Shown here one piece after another: positions 11,757 through 21,563 of a stretch of DNA of 64,000 bases. The number at the start of each line of letters is the position of its first letter. Position 1 is the stretch's first letter. Source of the DNA: Pagrus major (Eukaryota > Chordata > Actinopteri > Spariformes > Sparidae); NCBI RefSeq assembly GCF_040436345.1, contig NC_133223.1, positions 20,857,613 through 20,921,612 on the forward strand. Reading direction: 5' to 3'. Under the pieces are notes generated by a model that searched no databases, was not told the origin of the DNA, and saw nothing but the letters and a program-made list of their open reading frames with translations. The position numbers were made by a program, and so were the translations under genes.

Positions 11757-14700
11757 AACACAAACACACACACACATGCACTACATTCCACTGTGGTGCA
11801 AACCCTTGGGCAAAGTTTAGCAGAAATGCACTATAGATCTGAAAATAGTCTGTAATCTGTATCCACATGACCTGCTATTAAACCTAAGGGATGTTTAAGA
11901 CAATTCTTCAATGTCATGGTTTTCCAGTTACAAGGAAGAGGAAAACATATGTTTTATAATCAACAACATTATGTTTTTTAAGAGTGTAATCCAGAGGGAT
12001 TTGAACTAATCAATTGTTAATTAATTTCTAGAGCTCTGCTTGGGAGCCTCTGTAGATCAAACCCCTGAGTCTGAATCTAAATCTTGGATCACAGTAATGC
12101 TACATACAGTACATTGCAATTGATCATATTCCACAACAATACTTGAAAAAATTGTTTAAAAAATACAATTAATTCCAAACTTTTTTGTATTTTTCTAGAA
12201 AACATTTGGCCAAATAATATGTTGATTACATTGTGGTGATAATCTAGATTTGGTATTTTCAATCATATGTCCTCAAATCATATGATATTTAGTTGAAAAA
12301 TTAAAATTCCTCAACCAACACAATCCTGCAGCTTTGCAAGTTAAAGAATGTTCATTAGCAGAGCTCTCAGATGTCCAATTGTTATAACTATTTAATTAAT
12401 TCTAACATTCATTGCTTTATTCACAACTTAAATTTGCTTTCTAAATCTTTTTCATAGCCCCCAGTTGTGAGATCCAGGCCGAGGATTGCAGATCCACACA
12501 TCAGGATGGTGTCCTTCCCAGCAGAGAGCACTGCCAGGCTGGGTTGTGAAGCTCAAGGGGAGCCGAAGCCCTCCATCACATGGACCAAGGTTGCCACAGG
12601 TACACACAGTGCAGCAGATACAGTATTCACAAATGCATGGATGTACAAATCAGGCTTCATTTTATCTTCAGTTTAGTTAAATATCCATCTGGAAGCCAGT
12701 TAAATCTAATTCGTGGACTGACGTAAAAACTCAGTCAAGTTTTACTCAGTAAACCTGCTTGCTGGAATCGACTCCAGGGCTTTATTATTTTTAATTTAGC
12801 TGCGAAACATAGAAATGCTTATTTTTCATCCATATACCTGTCATTTATATGGTTAAAAACTCCAGACTGTACATTTAAAGAATAAGCAAAGGCTAGTAGT
12901 TACAGTCTCAGTTTTAGTATGTCCTATAACCGAGTGAATATGAACACATTTTACACTGATGACATAACCTATTAACACCCAGTATTACGCACTGGCATGC
13001 ACACAATGGGCTTTTCTCTCGTTGCCATGTGGGAAAGACATATTGCAAGAAAGTAATGGAACATTTTGCACACTGCATCACTGACTTTACTTCACGCTGT
13101 GCCACTCGACATCTCCTCGATCCTCCTTTCCTCTGTCTCTTACCCACTCTGTAACTTTCTTTCCCAATTTGTCTCTGTTTTCCCCACTCTGTCTCCTCAC
13201 TTCTGCTCTCTGTCTGACTGTTTCTGTCTCTCTCTCTCTTTCAGGAGCAGTGATGTCAATCCACTCTAGGGCTCAGCGTTTTGAGGTCTTGCCAAATGGC
13301 ACCCTTGTTATCCAGAATGTTCAGCTGCAGGACAGGGGCACATACATCTGCAGTGCACACAGCTTTCTGGGTCGAGACAGGTGAGACTACTGATACCAGT
13401 TATGAATATAATTCAGTGTATAATCACTTATAATGACCATGGAACACAATATTCCCAGTATTAATTTCACAGGCCTAAGGCAAACTGCTATTTAATTAGT
13501 ATTATGTATGTTGTTTTTTCATGTGCAAACATAATTACATGTCGACTTGATTTAACATTATAAGCAGCCTAAAGTCATATGTAAATCTCTGTAATATGTA
13601 ATCTGTTTATTTGAGTCCATGTTTCTTCCAGGATTCATGTTTGAATTGTGTATGGGTGTTTCCTAATGTGTCATCTGACATTTATTGCTTGTTTTTATTC
13701 TAAATGTATGTGTGAAATATGTTTATGTGTTTCTATATTGAGTATGTGTGTGCTTTTCTTTTCCATGCTAGATTACTAACCACCCTGGAGGTGTGGACAC
13801 GCCCCCCTCGAATGAAGCTGGCCAGCTACAGAGAAGTAACCATTCATCAGGGTGGAGAGGTGCACTTGGAGTGCCAGGCGGATGGCGTTCCCAGCCCTCT
13901 GCTCTCTTGGGTTCTACCTGATCGTTCTGTCCTGACCTCCACTGCCCCCTCCACCAGTCGCATCACTATGGACACAAATGGGACCCTCCATATCTCAGTA
14001 ACTTTACCGAGCGACAGAGGGGTGTATCGCTGCGTGGCCTCAAACTCAGCAGGTGCTGCTAGTGCCTCGGTGCGTGTACACGTGTCCTCGCTGCCCCCGG
14101 TGATACAGCAACCCAGAGAGGAACACCTGCTCTTGTCTCCGGGGAGGCCTGTTTATGCTCATTGCTCCGCCCGAGGTGCCCCACCACCAGTTCTCCGATG
14201 GCGAATCCCAGATGGGACTCTTGTCCGCCCATCCCAGTTTCTCCATGGAAACCTTTTCGTCCTGCCCAATGGGACGCTGCATATTCGAAAAGTTGGGCCT
14301 AAAGACTCAGGGAATTACGAGTGCATAGCAAGTAATGCTGTTGGAGCCCACAAGAGAATAGTGAGGGTAGAAATTGAAGCAGAAAGAGGGCAGGGAGGAG
14401 GAAGAAATGAAGGGGCAAAAGCAGTCGCTACTGAAAAACCATCTTCATCTTCTAAAGACAGAACTTTCTCCATTCCCAGCAACCCCTCAAAACCATTCAT
14501 TCATCCTCCATCACCTTTTGATAGATCCAAGACTTTGCCGCTCACCCCCAGCTCTTCTCATTCGTCTTCTTACGCTCACCAACCCAATCCCACTAACTCA
14601 CCTCCTAAAATCAATGAAACAGTCACCGCCTCCCCCACACACTTGACCAACATCAACAAAGTGCTGACAAACAACACCAAAGTCTCACCCAGCATCATAA

Positions 14701-17700
14701 ACAACACAAGAGTTATTTCTTCTTCCCCCTCTGACAAAAGTAGAGCCTCAGCTGTTTTGCATCCCTTGCCCATATCCCCCTTTAGTAAAGCCCGTATTGT
14801 CTCTACTTCACCCTCCATTACCACTGTCCATTACGGGGGGGTTTTGCAGCTCCAGTGCTCTGTAACTGGCAACCCAGCACCCATCATCATTTGGAGAACC
14901 CCCAACAGGAAACTGGTTGACATGAACTTCAGGTACAGGAAAATGAGATCACTTATATTTTGTTGGTTGCATATTTATACCTCTTATTGTATTTGTCTAT
15001 CGAAGGTGATTGGCATGTTTGTCTTCCCTTTTTAAGTTTTGACCAACGTCTGAAGGTGCATCCTAACGGCAGCCTGTCAGTTCAGGCAGTAACAGAGAAG
15101 GATGCAGGAGACTACCTCTGCATCGCACGCAACAAGGTGGCAGATGATTACCGCCTCCTGCGCGTCTCTGTGGCTACTAAACCTGCAAAGATCGAACCCA
15201 AGCAGCCAATCAATCAGATGGTGATGTTTGGCAAACCACTGAAGGTGAGTTATGAGGAATCATTTTTTCCCTTCATATTTTGGCCTATTGCCCAATGATG
15301 TTTATTTAAGAAACACATAGAACATAGGACAAACGATTATTTTCATTACAGTTTAATCTTTTGACTATTTTCACAACTATCTGATTAATTATTTATTAGT
15401 CTATAAATGTCAAAACACATTTCCCAGAGTCTAAAAGTGATGTCGTCAGACAAGAGATAACAAAGAAAAGCAGCAAAAGTCAAATGTTTGACACCTTTGC
15501 TTGAAAAAGTATGTAAAGGAGACATATTCTGCTCATTTTCAGGTTCATAACTTTATTTTGGGTTACTACTAGAATAGGTTTACATACTTTCATGTTTAAA
15601 AAACACATCTGTTTTCTCATATTGTCCTGTCCTGCAGCACTGTATTCCCCTTCTGTCTGAAACGCTCTGTTTTAGCTCCTGTCTCTTAAAGGCCCCTCCT
15701 AATTACCCAGTCTGATCGTATTGGTCAGCTCACACACACCTGAGCCAGCACCACTAACAACAACAACAACAGAGCAGCTGTGCTAAATCAAGTCTTACGT
15801 GCCAAACTAGCTGCGAGTCATAAATTGTTATGTGTGACACTGTGATGTAGTGTTATGTCACAAAGTCACAGAATTAAAGGCAGGACGACTGATGAGGCGT
15901 TTCAGGCACAGTGTTTACTGTGGGAGAGAGGAGCTTCTGTTGGTGTGGACTTGTAAATGTAAATGTAAAAGCATAATATGTCTCCTTTAAAACTAAAAGA
16001 AAAACTTAAAAACTCTAGAAACAGATAACAGCAATTATTGGGTTAATTTAGTACTGTAATTATGATACCAGTCTCATACATCTTATGTGCAGGCATTATT
16101 CTCCATGAACCCCGACAAAAATCTTAAAACAGTCCATCTCTGTTCATCTCCACAGTTGAGTTTTAAGAGCCTTGTTTTTTCGTTGAGGTGATGGGTGTCT
16201 TCCATTGCTGGGTGTTGTGCCAGAAATTGCAACAGCTTCAAGCTGTGTCTGGTTGTTTTTTTGGTCAGAAAGTGCTTGATATTTTTTGACTCAAAAAGAA
16301 AAGAAATACCTGTCAGATCTGTTATGAATCATCAACAGCGGCCTTCAGGCAACTTCACACATGAATATTTAACAGCTCAATGAAAAATAATGTCAAGCAG
16401 GGTGAAATGCAAGAAAGAGGACATAATATTACTGAGGGAATTTGTTGCCCTTCATTTTAAATTTGATTTAAACATTTATGAGCTTTAAATGGTATTTTTT
16501 GGCTGCATCTAAATCTTTGCAGTGTTTTATGCTGTGAGTTTCTTTTTAAGGACATCCTTAAAAAAGTCTAAATATACAGTTCAGTGTGTATCGCTCCTCC
16601 TGCCACAGAGAAGAGTTGTTTTCATAAAAATACAAGCCACAAAAACTTCAAAATTATAGCAATAACGATCCTTTTCCCTGCAGGTGGACTGCCAGGCATC
16701 AGGACTGCCTGACCCAGCTGTCCGTTGGAGCCTGCCAGATGGAACCATGGTGAACAGCGTGTTGCAGGGGGAAGAAAGAGGAGGGCGAGCACGAAGGCTG
16801 ACTGTGTTTGACAATGGGACGCTACTGGTTCCAGCAGTGGGTATGGGAGAAGAGGGAGAGTATACATGTTACGCTGAGAATCAAGGAGGTCAAGACACCA
16901 TGAAGGTAAGACTTATTTGATCATTACACATAAAATAAAGAAAAATACAAATGAATTCAGTCATTAATTGATTCCTTTATTCAAATTCAATCCTTTAAGG
17001 TTAAAGTAAAGGTCATGACGACATCTCCACCAACGTTCAGTGATGACAGAAGCTACCACGTCGTCAAAGTGCGTCAGGGGATGACTGCCACAATCCGGTG
17101 TCAGGCCACGGGAGATCCCGCCCCGATGGTGACATGGTTCTCCCCGACAAACCGTGTCATCCCACGAAGTTTGGGATCTGGATTTTACTCAGAGAGGGTT
17201 GTGGTGGTCTCGGGCGGAACTCTGGAGGTGCGCATGGCTCAAAAGATCGACACAGGAAACTATACGTGCCGAGCGAGCAACTTAGCCGGGGGGAGGAGCA
17301 TTGTGGTGGGCCTGGAGGTGGAGGGAGGAAGAAGTTGGAGTACCGACACTGGGCCTGGCAGTGTTCAAAGCAGTAGATCTGGGGACAACATTAATAATGC
17401 AGGGATAATCCAGAATGGATTTACCAATGGAGTCACAAGCAAGAGCAATAATAGCAGCATTAACGGCTATAGTGATAATAATGGCAGGATAAGAAACTTT
17501 GTACCAAACACTGGCGTTAGCATAGCAACCGGTGGCTTTAATCCCACCCTGAGGAGTGATAGTCATAATGGATTCAACAGGCCTGTCAGTGGAGTTACAA
17601 CTCAATTTGGTAGCAGTGGAATCAGCACTGGGTTGAGTAGGAATATAGGCATTACAGCAGATAACACTGGAATAAATAGAAATGGACCTGGCATTTTGAG

Positions 17701-19069
17701 TAGCCATAACAGTGTGGGTAACAGTCACAGAGGAGACAGGAATCCTGGGACTAATAATAATGAAGTGATTGCAGGAAAAGCTGATGCTCGAGATAGTGGC
17801 AGGATTAGTGCTATTTCTAGAAATGTTGGAGTATTTAACAGCAGTGTGTCTAATAATGGAGGGAATGGGTTCAGTATAGGAGTGACCAGTGTTAACAGCA
17901 GGAATAGTGGTAGTGCGGGTATAGCTGCTGGGAACACAGGTACTAAAAACTCTTCTAACACAGTTGTGGCTTTGGTAACTACAGTGAAGCAGCAAGCACT
18001 GAAAGGCCAAACTGTTCTTTTGCCGTGCCCCTCCCAAGGCTCCCCTCCCCCTCGCCTGGCCTGGCTCCTGCCTGGTAATGGTGTGCTGCCAGCTCCTTAT
18101 TACGGCAGCCGACTAACTGTGCACCGAAACGGCTCTTTAGAGCTGCGAGGCGTGCGGATGAGTGATAGCGGGACCCTGGTATGTGTGGCTAGAGGTGAGA
18201 GAGGAGAGACTAGGATACAGGTGGAGCTGGAGATCACTGAGCAACAGAAGGTGGAGGCCAGAGCTCCAAACAGGGTGGAAAAGCCTGTGCAGGAAAGTGC
18301 TGGTTTGATTGTGACGCCTCGCTCAGGAGCCTCACTGGGTCCAGCTCAATCCTTGAGCTCAAGGCCGGTGTTGCCAAGAATCCCAGTTACTCCAAAGCCT
18401 CCACACAGGGGCCCGTCTTTACCTGCTGCACCTCTGCTTCCAGTTGGCCCTCCACCTCGCTCAGCTGGTCCTGTCTCAGAGCCAGCAGTGAGCACCAGAA
18501 CAGCTCCCCTGGTGAGCATCATTAACGGAGAGACCCTTCGCCTGTCTTGCCCCAGTTCTCAAACCCAGGGCTCTCTCTCATGGACCATGCCCAGTGGCAA
18601 GTCACTATCCAGGGGTGAGAGTGGCGACTCGGGCCGATGCTTTGTCCAAGAGGATGGAACACTAACAGTGCAACAGGCCTCCGTGTTCGACCGCGGCACC
18701 TACACCTGCAGATCCACCAGCTACGAGTCCTCTTCAGTTTCAGTGGTCACGGTTCCCGTCATCGTCATCGCCTACCCCCCTCGCATCACAAAGGGCCCCT
18801 CCCCGGTGACCTACACACGACCTGGGGTTGCTGTGGAGCTGCCGTGCCTGACCATAGCAACACCCAAGGCGACAGTTACCTGGGAAACACCAGATCTGAC
18901 ACAGCTGAGGGTGATGGGTCAGGCTCGTATCTATGGCAACCGCTACCTTAGTCCTCAGGGTTCCTTGGTGATACAGAACCCGACAAGTAGGGACACAGGA
19001 TTTTACAGATGCACCGCCAAAAACGTAATAGGAGTGGACACCAAGGCGACCTACCTGCATGTTATATAA
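1651..19069 (+). CDS. mxra5: Matrix-remodelling associated protein 5 (adlican), full spliced coding region
   Basis: Predicted secreted extracellular-matrix proteoglycan-like protein of about 2,770 residues (human MXRA5 is about 2,830). The spliced model is 1651-1838, 2456-2585, 4644-4885, 6688-6839, 7641-11302, 12458-12599, 13245-13380, 13772-14932, 15037-15244, 16684-16905, 17000-19069; all phases match and it ends in TAA. Domain order: signal peptide 1-26; LRRNT, six LRRs and LRRCT 27-271; degenerate Ig-like region about 320-450; Ig 464-561 and 571-661; low-complexity linker 663-1458 with an acidic run near 700-710 and a Thr-rich tract about 1174-1397; Ig 1459-1754 (three); linker 1754-1890; Ig 1891-2190 (three); Asn/Gly/Ser linker 2190-2401; Ig 2401-2495, 2581-2671 and 2672-2770. 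The LRR-plus-Ig architecture is shared with IGSF10, but the length and the neighbouring arylsulfatase favour MXRA5. In mammals MXRA5 is linked to matrix remodelling; its molecular function is poorly defined. Confidence 0.93.
1873..2350. mobile_element. Foldback element filling mxra5 intron 2
   Basis: Left arm 1873-2060 and right arm 2161-2350 are imperfect reverse complements of each other over about 185 bases, with a 100-base spacer. Shared blocks include ACATTAAAGTGTGTTTACAG, TTGCCTCCAGTGATGTC and TTGCATTGTGGGT. Long terminal inverted repeats without coding capacity are typical of MITE or foldback DNA transposons. The element makes up about three quarters of the 617-base intron. Confidence 0.85.
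2456..2585 (+). CDS. mxra5: mxra5 exon 3: leucine-rich repeats 1-2
   Basis: Acceptor CTTCTTCAG, donor CAG|GTAAAA. It encodes GFNSISRIHDSSLAGLKK followed by a second repeat with the LxxLxLHSNDLHNLPDG pattern. Phase 2 in, phase 0 out. The preceding intron is almost filled by a foldback repeat. Confidence 0.9.
2586..4643 (+). other. mxra5 intron 3
   Basis: About 2.06 kb of non-coding DNA. Short open frames occur (for example 3141-3605), but none resembles a known protein or has exon-like splice sites in phase. No clear repeat was recognised. Confidence 0.6.
4644..4885 (+). CDS. mxra5: mxra5 exon 4: leucine-rich repeats 3-5
   Basis: Acceptor CCACCCCCACAG, donor TCAG|GTAAGC. It encodes three LRRs with LxLSYNKL, LYLDHNLL and LRLQGNRL cores. 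The final repeat runs into LLNTYYFSTLR, completed in the next exon. Phase 0 in, phase 2 out; the exon is open in only one frame throughout. Confidence 0.9.
5333..5366. repeat. Short perfect inverted repeat in mxra5 intron 4
   Basis: The arms CTATTATAGATA and TATCTATAATAG (12 bp) flank a ten-base spacer. It may be a small cruciform or the remnant of a transposon end. Confidence 0.7.
5561..6345. mobile_element. Second foldback element, mxra5 intron 4
   Basis: Arms 5561-5790 and 6127-6345 are imperfect inverted copies. Shared blocks include TTTTGGAATCGGTCCAGTAG, ATCCTTTGGGGCAACT and AAAAGTGTTTGTTTT. The unique centre (about 335 bases) has no recognisable transposase. It is unrelated in sequence to the foldback element in intron 2. 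Confidence 0.85.
6688..6839 (+). CDS. mxra5: mxra5 exon 5: last LRR and start of LRR C-terminal cap
   Basis: Acceptor TTTTTCCTCCTGTAG, donor CCAG|GTGACT. It encodes HVDLSNNSLTTLP and then the LRRCT start NPWSCDCRMSWFFTW. Phase 2 in, phase 1 out, which fits exon 6 exactly. Confidence 0.92.
7641..11302 (+). CDS. mxra5: mxra5 exon 6: LRRCT end, Ig domains 1-2 and mucin-like linker
   Basis: A single 3,662-base exon. It opens with the cysteine-rich LRRCT end (CPGGPQCPICGSP), then a degenerate Ig-like stretch with a YYHTGVKASV motif typical of this family. Two clear Ig C2 domains follow (strand-F motifs DSGVYYC and DAGHYRC). Residues 663-1458 are low complexity: a ten-Glu run (codons near 9027-9060), Arg-rich patches (RRRIGQRRRINRPRGR), repeated TET/ETPT segments, and a Ser/Thr tract at 10450-11120 built of ACT/ACA codons. 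Dense Thr/Ser with Pro predicts heavy O-glycosylation. The donor is CTGG|GGTGAGT-like at 11303, phase 0. The open frame continues only five codons past the donor. Confidence 0.93.
10490..11110 (+). repeat. mxra5: ACT/ACA trinucleotide-repeat tract inside mxra5
   Basis: An imperfect trinucleotide array encoding a Thr/Ser-rich mucin-type segment. The repetition leaves long shadow frames open on both strands (Leu-rich on +, Val-rich on -). The best block is near 10730-10790. Confidence 0.85.
11303..12457 (+). other. mxra5 intron 6
   Basis: 1,155 bases of AT-rich intron carrying a long CA microsatellite. No other structure was recognised. Confidence 0.7.
11687..11751. repeat. Long (CA)n microsatellite in mxra5 intron 6
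   Basis: About 32 uninterrupted CA units, flanked by interrupted CA and CACG units from 11640 to 11776. Confidence 0.92.
12458..12599 (+). CDS. mxra5: mxra5 exon 7: first half of Ig domain 3
   Basis: Acceptor CTTTTTCATAG, donor ACAG|GTACAC. It encodes the B and C strands of an Ig domain (ARLGCEAQGEPKPSITWTK). Phase 0 in, phase 1 out. Splitting an Ig domain between two short exons contrasts with the single-exon domains nearby. Confidence 0.9.
13245..13380 (+). CDS. mxra5: mxra5 exon 8: second half of Ig domain 3
   Basis: The acceptor follows a long pyrimidine tract (CTCTCTCTCTTTCAG); donor ACAG|GTGAGA. It encodes FEVLPNGTLVIQNVQLQD and RGTYICSAHSFLGRD, the E, F and G strands with the second Ig cysteine. 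Phase 1 in, phase 2 out. Confidence 0.92.
13772..14932 (+). CDS. mxra5: mxra5 exon 9: Ig domains 4 and 5, linker, start of Ig 6
   Basis: Acceptor TTTCCATGCTAG, donor TCAG|GTACAG. It carries two full Ig C2 domains (HLECQADGVPSPLLSWVLPD with DRGVYRCVASNSAG; and AHCSARGAPPPVLRWRIPDG with DSGNYECIASNAVG). A Ser/Pro/Asn-rich linker of about 135 residues follows (14380-14790), then the first half of Ig 6 (LQCSVTGNPAPIIIWRTP). Several NGT sequons are present. Phase 2 in, phase 2 out. Confidence 0.92.
15037..15244 (+). CDS. mxra5: mxra5 exon 10: second half of Ig 6, start of Ig 7
   Basis: The phase requires joining at 15037, where the acceptor is CCCTTTTTAAG rather than the usual CAG or TAG. The joined peptide FSFDQRLKVHPNGSLSV and the strand-F motif DAGDYLCIARN fit the Ig fold exactly. 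Donor AAG|GTGAGT, phase 0 out. Confidence 0.88.
15514..15989. mobile_element. TIR element (MITE) in mxra5 intron 10
   Basis: A 476-base segment bounded by perfect 15-bp inverted ends, TAAAGGAGACATATT and AATATGTCTCCTTTA, with no coding capacity. It matches my recollection of a common non-autonomous DNA transposon of teleosts; the superfamily is uncertain. Confidence 0.8.
16684..16905 (+). CDS. mxra5: mxra5 exon 11: most of Ig domain 7
   Basis: Acceptor CCTTTTCCCTGCAG, donor AAG|GTAAGA. It encodes VDCQASGLPDPAVRWSLPDG, NGTLLVPAVGMGE and EGEYTCYAENQGG. In phase 0 at both ends (74 codons), so skipping it would keep the frame but destroy one Ig domain. Confidence 0.92.
17000..19069 (+). CDS. mxra5: mxra5 exon 12: Ig domains 8-11 and stop
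   Basis: The terminal coding exon. The acceptor is TCCTTTAAG at 16991-16999; a second in-frame AG 12 bases later (17010-17011) could give a four-residue shorter isoform. Ig 8 (TIRCQATGDPAPMVTWFSP) is followed by a roughly 210-residue Asn/Gly/Ser-rich linker (17326-17960). Then come Ig 9 (VLLPCPSQGSPPPRLAWLLP), a Pro-rich linker, Ig 10 (LRLSCPSSQTQGSLSWTMP) and Ig 11 (VELPCLTIATPKATVTWETP; DTGFYRCTAKN). TAA at 19067-19069 directly follows the last Ig strand. Confidence 0.92.
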   Translation, partial: VKVKVMTTSPPTFSDDRSYHVVKVRQGMTATIRCQATGDPAPMVTWFSPTNRVIPRSLGSGFYSERVVVVSGGTLEVRMAQKIDTGNYTCRASNLAGGRSIVVGLEVEGGRSWSTDTGPGSVQSSRSGDNINNAGIIQNGFTNGVTSKSNNSSINGYSDNNGRIRNFVPNTGVSIATGGFNPTLRSDSHNGFNRPVSGVTTQFGSSGISTGLSRNIGITADNTGINRNGPGILSSHNSVGNSHRGDRNPGTNNNEVIAGKADARDSGRISAISRNVGVFNSSVSNNGGNGFSIGVTSVNSRNSGSAGIAAGNTGTKNSSNTVVALVTTVKQQALKGQTVLLPCPSQGSPPPRLAWLLPGNGVLPAPYYGSRLTVHRNGSLELRGVRMSDSGTLVCVARGERGETRIQVELEITEQQKVEARAPNRVEKPVQESAGLIVTPRSGASLGPAQSLSSRPVLPRIPVTPKPPHRGPSLPAAPLLPVGPPPRSAGPVSEPAVSTRTAPLVSIINGETLRLSCPSSQTQGSLSWTMPSGKSLSRGESGDSGRCFVQEDGTLTVQQASVFDRGTYTCRSTSYESSSVSVVTVPVIVIAYPPRITKGPSPVTYTRPGVAVELPCLTIATPKATVTWETPDLTQLRVMGQARIYGNRYLSPQGSLVIQNPTSRDTGFYRCTAKNVIGVDTKATYLHVI

Positions 19070-19094
19070 CGGGTGAAACAAACGCACATGCACA

Positions 19095-19098
<4 letters not shown>

Positions 19099-19162
<64 letters not shown>
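19099..19162. repeat. (CA)32 microsatellite in mxra5 3' UTR
   Basis: It starts 30 bases after the mxra5 stop codon, so it is transcribed into the 3' UTR. Confidence 0.92.
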
Positions 19163-19163
<1 letters not shown>

Positions 19164-19604
19164 CAGGAAGACGGAGACTCCACCAGTCTTCTGAAACTGG
19201 TGAATGAACTCTTCTGCTGGTAACACTGTGTGTCCCACATGCCCAAAGGAACTGCAAGGCTACGAGAACTGTTGAATCTCAGAAGACTCTTTTAATATAC
19301 AGATATATGTCTCATATTTTTAATTTGTGACTTTCAATACTGAAATGACTTTTGTATCAGGAGGGGCAAGATTTTCTGCAGCCCATTTTTTCTGTTTAAG
19401 GAGGCTTGTTTTATGTAGCTGGTGGTGTCATCTTAAAAAGTTGTGCCTTGCTGTCTGTCTCAGCACCTAAAACCCATAATGAAATGATGACCAAGGAGAT
19501 CAAATGAAATGCACAGCATATTTATGGTTTAAGTTTCAGGGGGAAAAAATGAAGCAAACTACAAAAAGTCTTTACAACACTGGTTTCGTTTCCCTGCTAA
19601 GTGT

Positions 19605-19690
19605 TAAAGTGACAGTTCACCCCCAGGTTTAAAATAATATATTTTTCCTCTTACCTACCTCTCACAGACCTCATTGTGAGAAGTTTCAAA
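19605..19690. mobile_element. AACAGTTCACCC-type repeat fragment
   Basis: It begins TTAAAGTGACAGTTCACCCC, resembling the start of the element at 21564. It appears truncated by the neighbouring repeat. Confidence 0.5.
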
Positions 19691-20043
19691 ATACAAAATA
19701 CAAAAAGCAGTCAAATAAAAAGCTGGCAACAAAAACAGAAGGCATCAAATTGAAGAATTAAAGAAGTACAAAAATACATAAACTAAATAAAGTACAAACC
19801 AAAGAAGTGCTGGGAACACAGGCAGGAACACAAGGAATGCAAGGAACATGAGGAGAAAACAGAACAGCCGAACTGACGAAGAGTAAAACAGACAGGGAAT
19901 AATTAACAAATGAAACACAGTTGAACAGGAAAAATAGGCAGGGAAAGGACAAAGGGAGTAAGTGAAAAGCAAAACTTGACACATGAGGAGAGAACTACAA
20001 AATAAAACAGGAAATAACTAAAACAAAAACTCAAACCATGACA
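19689..20043 (-). mobile_element. TGTCATGG-ended dispersed repeat, copy 1
   Basis: Read on the minus strand it starts TGTCATGGTTTGAGTTTTTG and continues with AGTTATTTCCTGTTTTATTT. Related copies lie at 29585, 32737, 35870 and 45222. It has no coding capacity. Confidence 0.7.
19714..19719 (+). promoter_or_regulatory. First AATAAA after the mxra5 stop (candidate polyadenylation signal)
   Basis: The nearest canonical hexamer, about 645 bases downstream of the stop. It lies inside a dispersed repeat, so it may be fortuitous. Other AATAAA hexamers occur at 21024 and 21315. The true 3' end cannot be fixed from sequence. Confidence 0.25.
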
Positions 20044-21563
20044 CTGGAAAAATATCAATTTTTGATTTTGGGATGCCACTTAAAATGTAGGTCATTTCAA
20101 ACAAGATGTGGACAAAAACAAGCAGCCTTCGAGGTTTTCAGGATTGTATCATCCTTTTCCTATCACATTGCACATAAAATTGAAGAATTTCATGTTGACA
20201 AGCATGTTTTACTTGGTCTTACTGCTTTATTCCATTACTTTATGTATTCATCCACTAACACTGAACAATACAACACAATATAATACAAATTAACATACAG
20301 TGTTTTACTGACTGGGTCACTGAATATTTTAGATACATCATTGCATCACAGCTTCACAGATGTCTACAAGCACATTCATTTTCAAATGTTCCAAAATCCA
20401 AAATATCAACTTGATATTTATCTTATTAACTGTTGAAATACTATATTTAATTTTTGATTTGCTTAACTTAAGTTTAAGTTTTACAGAAAGGTTGGATTTT
20501 GTTGTTGTGGTACATATGTAGTAATGTAATTTAGCTGCCTTGTTTGCATAATACTGCCTACATGTTACATTAAATCTGCAGAGATGATGATGAAGGGCTT
20601 CAGCATTATGATTCAACTTAACACCAGCTCCTTCAGGACTGTTTAATCCTGTTTTCTCTCCTCGTGACTTATTTCAAACCCATGACAAGTGTTGTTCAAC
20701 CACCATTGACTGGATCTCACATTCTCACAGCATTACTGGGGCGGAATGAGATCTGGTACAAATCTCTGTGATTGTTTTGATATTAAAGACTGTATAAACG
20801 TGCGTGTGGTTCGAGAGCCTGCCCTAAGCTTGTGCACAAAGCCAGCACGTCATACTTACCATGTTTCCTCTCCTCTTCGATGTTTTCCTTTTATCCTTAA
20901 ATTATTTGTCTTGTAAAGACTCTTTTGTCATAAAAGGAGAAATTATTAAATATTATTATGTATGTTTGGTGTCTCTCTATTCATAATGAATGCTTGCAAT
21001 ATTTTCAACTGCTTCATTTTATAAATAAAAGATGGAAAATAATTAAAAGTGTTTACTTCCTGAAATGTCAACAGCTGTGTTCTGAAATGTGACACAGACA
21101 CAGTGTGAGTGCTTGTGTGAGTGTTTTTAGAGTCAGAGTGTGAAAAGAAAACACCTAGTGGGAGTGGGAGGGTGAGGAAAGACACTTTTCCTTGAGTTTA
21201 TTATGAGAACAGAAACTCTTTATCCATGGCTCAGCTGTCAAACCAGGAAATGGGGTCTTAACTGTAGATGAGACACATGTTGATGACATCATATTCCTCT
21301 CTCTGGGAAATGCAATAAAACTCACAGCAGCCTGCAGAGAAACTCTGCACACCGCCCTGCGATCACACCTGCCAAGTGCTGTTTACATTATGTACTCAGT
21401 TAGTCCACTAAATACTTTAAACTTAATCAGAAGTGCCATGTAATAGCACTCTGTTTTGGCCGTAAGTATGGAACAAAGAAATGTCAGCAACCATGGACAT
21501 CAAGCAAAACTGCCACTGTGGAGATGTAAATCCCAAAGCATCAGATATAGCTTTAAAAAATGC
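20044..21563. other. Intergenic DNA
   Basis: No gene seen. The DNA is AT-rich, with AATAAA hexamers at 21024 and 21315. Confidence 0.5.

Noticed and set aside
11613..11855. Thr-His and Cys-Val repeat peptides at CA/TG microsatellites (also at 19009, 28612, 39051)
   Set aside because: Translations of simple repeats, not genes.
1651..19069. Identification as IGSF10 instead of MXRA5
   Set aside because: IGSF10 shares the LRR-plus-Ig layout, but the length near 2,770 residues, the long Thr-rich linker and the adjacent STS-group arylsulfatase fit MXRA5 better. A phylogeny would settle it.
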